Source of the DNA: Chondrus crispus
Taxonomy: Eukaryota; Rhodophyta; Florideophyceae; Gigartinales; Gigartinaceae
Length of the DNA stretch: 64,000 nt
Reading direction: 5' to 3'
Assembly: GCF_000350225.1 (NCBI RefSeq)
Contig: NW_005179141.1
Coordinates: forward strand, 1-64,000
The translations under genes and the position numbers were made by a program. Position 1 is the first letter of the stretch, and each line of letters begins with the position of its first letter. This document shows positions 32,242 to 41,330 of the stretch, one piece after another. The notes under the pieces are model-generated. The model worked only from the letters and a program-made list of their open reading frames with translations, was not told where the DNA came from and did not search any database.

Positions 32242-34220
32242 TTCGAAACGTCGTACCCTTGTCTTCCATTGGAATGCGCGGCGCCGGCGTGTGGCCGCGC
32301 CCCCGAAACATCATCACGGGATCTGTGGGCTCTGAAAACGACTCCGTCGTGTATGTGGGCGTCGGTAAAATTGACGACCCGCTTGCCCAGTAGTCCTCGT
32401 GTCCGTAGCCCTCCGATGGCTCAATAAAATTGCCTTCGGCTACCAATGCTCCTTCATAATGATTTTCGCTGCTTCCGTGCGCACTGCGTTCATCTGACGC
32501 GGAGATTGACTCGGCAAAGTGGACGGCGGCGTGACCTTTTGTTCTTAGCGCGGCTCGCCGAGCCATGCGCCTTCGCATAATTAACTAGTCTCAAAAACGA
32601 AACCTCCCGATTGTCTTGTCGGTATTGAGATACCATCGGCTTGATACTCGAATCGAGTCCTTCAATAAACATCGTCATTTGTTCTTCCATCGAATATACG
32701 TTTCCACATCGATTGCTTGCGTCCGTCAGACGGATATAAAATTCCATCTCGTCCTCAGACGGTAGTTGTTGTACTTCTCGCAATGCGAGCACGGCATGAC
32801 GGATCGCCTCGTCGGTTGCAAAACTCCTCAACAACCACTGTACGGCCTCTGGCCAAACGGACACCTTTCCGTGATGGGACCCGGCCGTCTGAGACACCGG
32901 AGTGTACTGTCTCAAGGCGACGCCACTTAGAAATTCGGGCAACAAGCGGATTGCTTGCCCCTCGTTCATTTCTTGAGTATCAAACTCTTGAACTAATTTT
33001 GCCAAAAATCCAACACAAGGACCCCGTCCTCACCTGTGAACGTGTTGTCCTTCTTCACCTTAGGCGGAATATCTCTTCTGATTTTTCGCACGGCGGTCCG
33101 CCGGGAACTTGACAAATATGTCTGCTGGTTCCGCAAGCGGTACGTTCGGTACGAAAGTAATTTCTTGAAGAGGTAGTTGGTCGGATTCAGCTCCTCCAAC
33201 TCCTCCCATCGCGGCCCGCGTCGCGTTGCGACGTCCTCTGGCTCAGCGTCCTTGTCTCTCCGCGAGGCGGACGAAGTGATCCCGCCCCGTCTGGAGGTAA
33301 TTTTCTTGCCCTGCGAAATTCCTTTTCCTTCCTCTGAACGATGTTCGGAATCGCTGGCATGGTTCGACGAACCGTCGTCACCATCTTCGGGAAGGCCATT
33401 CGACTCGGTTATTGAGTCTTGGTCCTCCGGCTCGTCACTACAGTGACTCTTGCTCCGGCGTCGCAGATTCTTCCTCGAAGTCTTCGACTTGGAACTCCGC
33501 TGTACAGCGGCCTTGTCCTTCTTCGATCGACGGTCGCCTTCTCGACCCGTTGGGAGCGGCTCTTGCCCGGCGACCTGTTCAAGGTCCTTGAGACGATGAG
33601 CGGCGCGGTCAAACCTGTCTTCGATACTGCTTCTAAATTTACCTAAGGACTCCAAAGCTTGATTCGCGTCGCGCCTTGCGTCCTTGACTGAAAGTTTCAA
33701 CGAAGCTAGGACCTCCGGCTCCAGACCGTCGGTCGCATGACCTCGCTCCTTCTCGACGAGATCCACTCGAGCCGATAGCTCTCCTAAAACGGTGTGGAAC
33801 TCGGATGCTTGCAACTCCAGTTGCTTCCCGACGAGGGCTAATTCAGCCTCGAGATTTTTCGTCATCTCTTGGCGAATTTCCTCGCCCATCTTCTCGAACC
33901 TGTAGGATAGGTTATCCTTGTCGGCGTCAATCCCCGTCGGGGATTCTTGACCTTCGGGATCCGTGGCCGTATTGGCCTGGCTTCGGGTGCGAGGACCTCG
34001 CGGGATCCTCGACGCCCTTGCCGATCCGCTCCTACTCGCCCCGGGACCGACGTCCCCGGGTGCGCTTGTCAACATCGCTCGTACGAGCGAACCTACACAG
34101 AAAAAAGTTACAAACAAAAAACAAAAAAGGAGACTCCATTACCCAGACCACTTTTGTAGTGCAACTCCAGACCGAGGCTGTCGTCGACACAATTCTAGGT
34201 CGGGTTTGCTGTAGACAATT

Positions 34221-34236
34221 CTAGGTCGGGAGACCA
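34221..34236 (-). other. B2 primer-binding site
   Basis: On the minus strand TGGTCTCCCGACCTAG, the same as in B1, A1 and A2. Confidence 0.65.
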
Positions 34237-34240
34237 CTTT

Positions 34241-35205
34241 TGTAGTGCAATGCGACTGTTAGGCAGAGACCAAGGTCCGACGGTCCAACACAAACAACAA
34301 CAACAAAAACAACAACTGCCAACGACACAGCGCTACGGAGTGTTCGAAGCTCCCTGTCCTCTTTAAGCGGGTTTGCGGCCCGCATTAGCTCGGATCCCTG
34401 ATAGGGGGGGCAAAGAGAAAGGCCCAGCCCGGGATCGGTGAATGGTGGTAGAGACTTGTAAAGGCAACTGCTCGACGAGTTCGGAGGGGTGTCTAGGTAA
34501 ACCTGGTCCGATGGGTCGTAAATCCAATGCTCGAAGAGCGCCTTGTACACCTTATACCCTTGATAAGGTCTTCGACGGGGACGTCGCAACGTAGCCCGTC
34601 GGGAAAGAAGAAAACGTAGAAGCGCTACACCGTCGTACTGCCCGATGGCAAAGTACCAACACCGGATCGGTCGCGACCAGATTCCGATGGAACCAACCCT
34701 GAGAAAAGCACCACTGGTGCACCAACACAGAAGCCCGATGGCTAATGACGTCACGTTGCGGATCGCAATCCTACAAGGTGGGACCAACTCAAGATTAAGG
34801 GAAATTAGGATAGGGAAATAAAGGAAAATTGCTAAGGAAAAAGGGGACCCCGGAGCGCAAAGGATACCGTAGGCTAGAGTAGAAGGGAGTGTCTTGTAAA
34901 AGACGGACTTCGACCAAGGCGATATCAAACTCTGGCAACTCGGGTTACCTTTACTGACTTGGTGGTCAGACGGCTAAGGTATATATCGCCCCGCCGGAGC
35001 CACTACAGTAGCTCGCGGCGCTAGATCCTAGATCTAATCTAGTGTCAGCAAAATTAATGCCAACTAATTAACTAAATAAAATAAAATAATTAAAAATTAA
35101 AACTGTGCAATTATTCACACGTGTGTCCCCCAACCCGGACTACTTTTCATATCCAAATATTTTCCTTTCTTTTCACCCCCCTTTTCAGGTGCGTATTCCA
35201 CTACA
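34241..35205 (-). repeat. B2 5' LTR (965 bp)
   Basis: Minus-strand copy of the B-family LTR, shorter than B1 by internal deletions. Termini are TGTAGTGGAAT and ATTGCACTACA, so one base of the inverted terminus has changed. Confidence 0.9.
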
Positions 35206-35274
35206 CTAGGAAGTCGTTTGAGCTTAGGGATATGAATATGAAGAATTTGGGTGAATGAATATTGAAAAAAGGCA

Positions 35275-38200
35275 TTAATCCTGCTCGCTTTGTTGGTAAC
35301 CGTGGCTGGGCAGGAATGTGTGCGTACCTTCTAGGTAAAAGTATCTCCCTGAAGGAGTGCCGTATAAGTTCTTGGTTAATCGCCAGCCTGGCCCCTTGTG
35401 TTTGAGGTGACCATTGAAACGTGGGTGCTGCTTCACGTACACAGGCTTTTTGTATTTGTAGTCTTCGTGAGTGTAAGCTGACTTGAGGTCAAAATGGTCA
35501 CAGGCGAGGTTACTTGCGGCCTTTATTGCAAAAAAATGCCGCATGGTATCCTTGTCTGCCATATAAGAGGCTCGTTGGGCGGGGTCATAGTAGATATCCG
35601 GTTGCATCAGGTCCCCTCATACTCAACACCTGGCTTTGTGCTCGAGAATGTCCGCATTTGTTGCGCGTTTATAGCGGTAGGTCATCGTGAGGGGGATCAT
35701 CCGGGTTTTGGGGGGATAGAGGACCTGGGTAGCCATTTGATGGCTTCTGCTTCGTCCAATTTTTCAAGCTCGAGATTGTGTGCGCGCTCCCACATCTGGG
35801 CGTCGGGGTATCTCATGGCTTGCTTGTGCGATCGTGGTGCCGGTGTGGTTTCTGTTACGTGGGTGGAATCCGGGTGTGGGATGTGAGTTTTGTCGGCTGT
35901 CGTTTGTGTGGCGACGGGGTCCAAGGTGCGGGAGTATGGTTTGAAATCGATCGCCCTGACTTCGCTTGTATTCTCCAGTTGCAAGGGTCCGCACCGTGAT
36001 ATGCGGTTCGTAGATGCTGAACATGTAACGGACAGGGTGTGCGCGGGCTTGGAGCTTTGTCTTACTGCGTATGATGGGAATGAACCCTCGTTGGCCGAAT
36101 GTGTGCAATGCAGTAATTGCCAGTGCATGTCCATTCCAAGCGGCAAACGGTAGTTGCTTGGACGTGTGGTGCATGGTTATGTTGTACTTAAACAACACGT
36201 CGCGTACTGCATCTTACCAGTAAACGGGGGATAACCGACTGTGGTAAAGGGCAGCGCGCGCTGCTGTCATTCGAGTATTGTCGATGCTTTCAGCAAATCC
36301 CGTTTTCTTGCGGAGCGTAGGGAGTACTGGGTTTGAGCATAATGCCCTCTGCATGGTAATATTGACGTGCGGCTTTTGACATGTACTCGCCGGCATTGTC
36401 CGTCGTGAAAATATGCGGCGGCTGACCATGACGTCTCTTAGTGGTCCGTACTGTGAAGATTATGAATTGGAGTATGTTATTTCTATTGGGCGTGAGGTGT
36501 AGCATAGCATACTTGGACTTTGTGTCTATAAACGTAATGAAATATGCGTTGCCGTGGGTCGATTTGGGGGAGATGGGTCCGCAAACATCGGAGGACAGGA
36601 AACAGCGATGGATAGCGGTGCGTGGCTGGTTTTTGCGGCTGCCGTCGCATTTTGGCGTGGGAACAGCCGGAGCAGGTGAGCCGTGGGGGTACGCTTCACA
36701 ATTGCTGGGAGTATCAGGAGCTCGTTTTTTGCAATCGTCTGTAGGGTTCGGGGACTGATGTGGTTGAATAAAAGATGCCACTTGTGAAACGCCTCGGCAA
36801 GTTCCGACGGAGACTTACCTGTTTCGTTGTCAGAGTCCTGCATGCGGCCAGCCGCGGAGATGTTTTGGGTCAATTTGTTAGGTAAGCCGCGCGGAATAGC
36901 GCCGATGTTTGTACGTTAACAGAGGATGTAGCCTCTGTTGGCTGCTGATAAGTAAGTAGTTTTGATCTCTGCTTTGAACGACGTTTGATTGGGATGCTTC
37001 TGGCGGCTAGTGACGAGGGGGTGGGCCTTGGAGGACGTATTGGCCGTTGTCCCATCTTGCTGACCTAATCAATCGCGGGTTGGCCGCCTTGGTGTTAACG
37101 ATGCTGGATTTTGATGCGGAGAATACTACATGCCCATGCTGCTTGGTGATGGAGTGGACTGAGAGAAGGTTGGGATGTATGCCAGGGTGTAAGACTGTTG
37201 ACAGGGTCAGCGAGTAGTGCTTATTTGTCTTGAACTGTAATATGCCAGCGTGAGTGGCGCCGTTTGATGAGGAGGTGGCCGTTTTTGTTGTTAGTGGTTT
37301 TGTCAATTGGCGCATAGCAAGGAACGAAAAATTGACGTGAGAAGGGTGGGCTCCTGAGTCAAGTATGAACGTACGGTTATGATCGTCCTCCTCGGATTCG
37401 GTTTCGTCCGAGACCTGGGCACCTGCTGTGCCTATGGCTGGAAACGTGGCGAGGTCGATAGGATTGTGGGTGTCCGTTTCTAAGCTGAGACCGGGATCCG
37501 TGTATGCGCGTTGCCCTTTGGCGGAACGACGAACGGTTCTCCGGTGATGAGAGGAATCAAGTCCTTGTGCAGGCGGCGTGCTTATGTTTGACACTAATTG
37601 ATAGAGGTTCGCAAGATCTTGGAGCTGTTGGGCAAAGTTGTTATCATTGCGTTGGTATCCCTACCTGCCACGTCCCCTACCACGGGTATTACCGCGTCGA
37701 TGACTGCCGTGATACCGACCCCGATTGTCACCATGGCGAGTGTGCGGCTGGGTGGGATAAAGTGGCGGCGATAGTGTGTCCATCCTTCCATTCTCCTCGA
37801 CGTCATAGAGCCGTCTTTGGAAGTCCGAAATTCTGGGTGGGATTCCAGTGGCCTTGAACGCCTGAATGAGATCGAGGAATCAGGCGTTAGGGCGGAGTCC
37901 TTCCACCATGAAGCGAACGGTTGTTGCTTCTTCGGAAATATGCGGGTATGCTGCGTTCTGCATGCAGGCACGGAGGGCTCGGTGTTTTGTGTCGTAATCC
38001 TTGATTCATGCCATCGTGTAGCACGTCTTGTTTGGCTTCTTGTTCCAGTATAGCGTGGTTATCCGCTGTGTTGCCTTGCAAGAGGTCCTTGAGGAATTCG
38101 ACAATGCATGAGGGGGCTTCGGTGTAGAGCACGCCTGGAATCTGGTTGTTGATGTTGGCAAGGATATTTTTGGCAATTACTCGGCGACAGCTGGCCATTT

Positions 38201-38290
38201 CCTTTCCGTAAAACGCTGTCAGATCGGGTGGGGGGCGAAGTTTTCGTCAATGAGGGCTCCGAGGTCATTCATGGTCAGTATGTCCATTAG
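35275..38290 (-). pseudogene. Copia gag (rest), protease, integrase and partial RT
   Basis: Frames hop repeatedly, but the order is clear. Gag with ISEEATTVRFMVEGL-type text lies near 37900. Protease is FILDSGAHPSHV (about 37330-37370). The GAG-pre-integrase motif HKWHLLFNHIS is near 36770. The integrase core has SSDVCGP, FTTDNAGEY and APQENGI (36700-36300). A linker follows, then the RT start with FDLKSAYTHEDYK and LTKNLYGTPSGRY (35607-35275). RT is truncated before its YVDD box and RNase H is absent. Many frameshifts and stops make it a relic. Confidence 0.85.
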
Positions 38291-38295
38291 GGTGG
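38291..38295. repeat. Solo LTR target-site duplication, left
   Basis: GGTGG, repeated at 39480-39484. Confidence 0.8.
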
Positions 38296-39479
38296 TGTAG
38301 TGCAATGTGCCTGGCAGGCCGCGAACACAGTCCGACGGTCAAACAAAAAGAAGAAAAACAGCAACAGAAACAACCACTGCCGATGGCACGCGCTATGGAG
38401 CGTTCGAGACTACCTTTCCCCTTGTGTGGGGTTGCGGCCCACGGTAGCTCAACTCCGACGGAGGGGGGGGTAAGGAAAGATGCCCGGCCCGGGAGGATAA
38501 TGGTGGTAGAGGCTTGTCAAGACTTGAGTGCTCGGCGAGTGCGGGTTGGGCTTGTGTGCGAGAATTTAACTGCGGCTCGCTGGGTTGTAAGGCCAATGCT
38601 CGACGAGCGTCTTCAGCACCTTGCGTATAATTCAAGGTCTTCGACGGGGGCTTGTTCAGCACTACCCGACGGGATCGTAACCGTGTAGCAACGCTACTAC
38701 CGACGTGTTGCCCGATGGCTAAAAACACCCTCACCAGCGCGATCGCAATCGCAGTAGGTGGTACCAACTCTGTCTTGTACAGCAAGACCTTCGACGGAGG
38801 CGTCGTTGCAACAGCCTTCCGACGGAACTTGAAACAGTAGCAGCGCTACACAACGTGTTGCCCGATGGCTAAAACACCTACACCGGATCGGTCGCAACCC
38901 CAATGGAACCAACACAATTAAGGGAAAAATAGATGTAGAGATAGAAAAGGATAGAGAATAGAGATAGAAATAGGAATGGTAAAGGATAAGGAAAAGGAAT
39001 GGGACCCCCAATAGAGGATGTCGTTAGCAGCGTAGATGGGAAGCGCGTCGCGTGAACGGAAGCGGTCTTCGACGAAGGCGAGATCTAACTCCGGCAACTC
39101 GGGTTAGATTGGGAAATAAAGGAAAAAGGAAGGGGACCCCCGAGCGCTGAAGGATGCCGTAGGCTTAGGTATAAGGGAGCGTCTTGGTAGAAACGGTCTT
39201 CGACCAAGGCGACATTCAACTCCGGCAACTCGGGTTTCCTTTACTGACTTGGTGGTCAGAGGGCTAAGGTATATATTGCCCCGCCGGAGCCACTACAGTA
39301 GCTCTCGGCGCTAGATCCTAGATCTAATCTAATGTTAAATAACTAATATGCAACCAATTAAAATTAATAATTAAAATAATAAAGTGAAATAATTTTCACT
39401 TGTCACCCCCCCACTTTGTCATACCCCTCAATTTATTTTCTTTCCACCCCCTCACGGTGCAGCCGATTATTGCACTACG
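38296..39479 (-). repeat. Solo LTR of gypsy family B (1184 bp)
   Basis: Minus-strand B LTR bounded by GGTGG duplications and no internal region, the footprint of LTR-LTR recombination. The outer terminus reads CTACG for CTACA. It is about 140 bp longer than the B1 LTR because a U3 block containing CTCCGGCAACTCGGGTT is duplicated (about 39080-39110 and 39210-39235). Confidence 0.9.
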
Positions 39480-39611
39480 GGTGGCATGCCACAGGGGGAA
39501 ATTGTCTTCCGTTAGTGCGGGGAGCTCTTCTGATATCTTCCATTTCGGGGTTTGAGTGAGCGTGTAGCTGTGAGGTCCTGGAGGATTGCCGCTGGCGTCA
39601 GGGGTGTCCAT
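39480..39611 (-). pseudogene. Copia gag N-terminus
   Basis: From ATG 39611: MDTPDASGNPPGPHSYTLTQ, then ELPALTEDNFPLWHATRSAI, the tryptophan-containing start typical of copia Gag. The solo LTR separates it from the rest at 38290 and below. Confidence 0.8.
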
Positions 39612-39920
39612 GGTTCGTTCCTCTCTTTCTGTAAGCCTAGCGTTGTCGTACAGCAGTGTCCAAATGGGGGATGTCTCACGGTAGTGACGGCATCGCGACC
39701 GGGGAGAGTTGGTATGTTGTAGATCGGCTTTGTTGTCGTTGTGGGCTGGTGACAACTAGAAGGGGCAATGTTCAGACTTGGCTAGCGGAGCAATGCTCGC
39801 ACGGTGGGTGGGTAAAGTGTAGAGCAACGCTCGAATCCTTGTCGGCTACTTTCGTAGAGCGAAGCTCGGATACGTTGTAGAGGTCGCAGAATGCAGTAGT
39901 TGCTGTTAGGCTTGCGTAGG

Positions 39921-39930
39921 GTCCATAACC
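39921..39930 (-). other. Copia primer-binding site
   Basis: Minus strand GGTTATGGAC follows the LTR end ACCACA. It is a degenerate form of the initiator tRNA-Met half site. Confidence 0.5.
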
Positions 39931-40048
39931 TGTGGTTGCGTACTCGACGACTGTCCCTACCTTTTTTTGGCCGTCGGAGTGGTTTATTCAGCTACTTAAA
40001 ATGGGCGCTGAAATCTTCGTATGTGCGTGTACACGTTGCGTAACAACA
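39931..40048 (-). repeat. Probable copia LTR (118 bp)
   Basis: Minus strand TGTTGTTACGCAACG to GTACGCAACCACA, TG...CA ends with imperfect inverted termini. Short size fits the other copia LTRs in the window. The second LTR is lost. Confidence 0.4.
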
Positions 40049-40121
40049 CCGTGCGTCCGTCGCGCGTGAGAACATGTGAAAGTGGCTTCTAGGCCCGATC
40101 TTCACCGAACAGCGTTCACAG

Positions 40122-40409
40122 ACCTTAGCTACATACAGATCTTAACTACAATCAAGTGATGAAGATGGGAGCGCAGAGGACGCGAGAGAGAGAAGGACTG
40201 TACCGTCTGTCGTTGAGATCGCGGAATTGTTTGGAGAGCTGGAAGTTTTAGTGACTGAATGCCAGGTTTCAAACACTCTATCGTATCTGAGGTGGGCAAA
40301 GCGCGCGTTTCTCACTGCAAAACACGACAGAGACCCAACGCGGAGCAGGCAGACGTTAATTACCGAGTGCATGAAAATAGATGTGACGACGTCATCTACT
40401 AATGTGTAA
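40122..40409 (+). pseudogene. Possible C-terminus of a pogo-like transposase
   Basis: An open stretch ends at TAA 40407-40409 and reads AELFGELEVLVTECQVS, then RSRQTLITECMKI near the end. Pogo/CENP-B type transposases often end with an R/K-Q-T-x-I/L-x-x-F motif, and RQTLITECM resembles it. No upstream domain survives. Weak call. Confidence 0.25.
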
Positions 40410-40432
40410 CCGCGCCCATGCCCGTGGGACTT

Positions 40433-40600
40433 GGTTATTGTTTCAGAAGCCAAATTGTCTTCCATGCAGGCTCAGCCAATTTGGCATAACGTAGCCGGGC
40501 CGCCGCCCGCTTTACTTGGTTTATTGGTTCAGCAGCCGAATATCCTTCCACGCATGTTCTCGTAATTCGGCACAGCATCCTCCCTTGGGAAGGTTCCGCA
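40433..40600 (+). repeat. Imperfect tandem repeat, about 2 x 65-85 bp
   Basis: Two blocks share TTGGTT.ATTG.TTCAG.AGCC, then CTTCCA.GCA and a terminal AAT-TGGCA/CGGCA (about 40433-40492 and 40517-40578). No gene is seen here. Element A2 begins shortly after. Confidence 0.4.
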
Positions 40601-40655
40601 CAGTACAGTAATCAGTCCTCCTTTCTTCTGCTAACAAGCATTTAAGTAGATCTGC

Positions 40656-41274
40656 TGTAGCATAAACACCCCTAAACGGATAGGGGTGTATGCTTAGTCC
40701 TGGAAGACCCGTACGTACGAGAAGACGGGGGAAGTCGGACCAGCTAACGAAACCGGAGCACGGGCCCGGGTAGCGTGGTAGAGCGGGATCGGGGGGAGGA
40801 CGCGCACACGCGCGGGCCGATCTACGCCTCGACGCCCCGGAGCAGCGCTGGGTTACGTTCCAGCGCTGACGGGCGGAGGTGGATCTAGGCTCGCTCGCGT
40901 GCTCGCGCGTCCTCTACCCGCGCTCGGTCTCGCCTTAGGGTAGCTAACGGAAGCTTCCTTAGGATAAGCTGGAAGTCAGACCTAGGCGGTCGGTCGTGGA
41001 CAAGTCCGTGCTTGTCCCCCTCGCCGCCGCCGGTCCGCTCCGTCATTTAATGTACAATTAGTCTATCGTAACTTAGTACAGTACGTACCGTACTATGGGG
41101 CACTACTGTAGTCGGCACTGTCAGCCGACGGGGCTGACTGTATACGTGTCGTACACGTATAGTACACGTGGGGGCGCGTGCCCCCGTACACGTGTGGTAC
41201 CGGCTGTCTGTAAGGTTCGTGCCTTACAGAGCCGGATCCAATTTCTAATCTAATTCTTTTGTAGTTATACTACA
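40656..41274 (-). repeat. A2 3' LTR (619 bp)
   Basis: Termini TGTAG and CTACA. About six mismatches to 53167-53785, including one that breaks the 20-bp palindrome in this copy. Confidence 0.95.
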
Positions 41275-41285
41275 CCACCCCCCCC
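41275..41285 (-). other. A2 polypurine tract
   Basis: Minus strand GGGGGGGGTGG abutting the 3' LTR. The antisense gene starts about 45-60 bases further in. Confidence 0.7.
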
Positions 41286-41330
41286 TCAAGCGTGGACGTC
41301 CGCGTCCACATGTGCTTGAGGGGAGCGGAA

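Larger units (their letters stand above)
30599..34075 (-). pseudogene. gag: B2 gag, split by the TRIM
   Basis: ATG 34075 starts the same Gag as B1. The N-terminal 360 codons are open (no TGA at the B1 position). Loss of one T from a T6 run near 33000 shifts the frame, and the capsid-like part continues to 32490. It overlaps by 89 bases the +1 frame (32578 leftward) that carries the nucleocapsid, exactly as in B1. The TRIM at 30975-32241 cuts that part. Beyond it the CCHC knuckle CYHCYEKGHAAATC and the end ...RNPQRQEN lead to TAG at 30599-30601. Confidence 0.88.
26164..35205 (-). mobile_element. Gypsy element B2, inverted relative to B1, gag interrupted by a TRIM
   Basis: Same family as B1: 5' LTR (34241-35205), PBS, gag, protease, RT, RNase H, integrase, chromodomain, read leftward. 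Proteins are nearly identical to B1. A TRIM-like element sits in gag at 30975-32241. No matching 3' LTR is present. It inserted beside or into the copia element on its right, where the copia RT stops at 35275. Confidence 0.9.
35206..40048 (-). mobile_element. Second copia element, decayed, 3' part missing
   Basis: Reads leftward: LTR (39931-40048), PBS (39921-39930), gag, protease, integrase and part of RT, ending against the B2 LTR. A solo B LTR interrupts gag. Sequence from 35206 to 35275 still reads weakly as RT (CLF after a stop) before the join. The order IN before RT fixes the superfamily as Ty1/copia. Confidence 0.88.

Noticed and set aside
1519..35205. B1 and B2 as one large inverted duplication of a single locus
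   Set aside because: Outer flanks and 3' ends do not match, and each copy has its own lesions, so separate insertions or recombination fit better.
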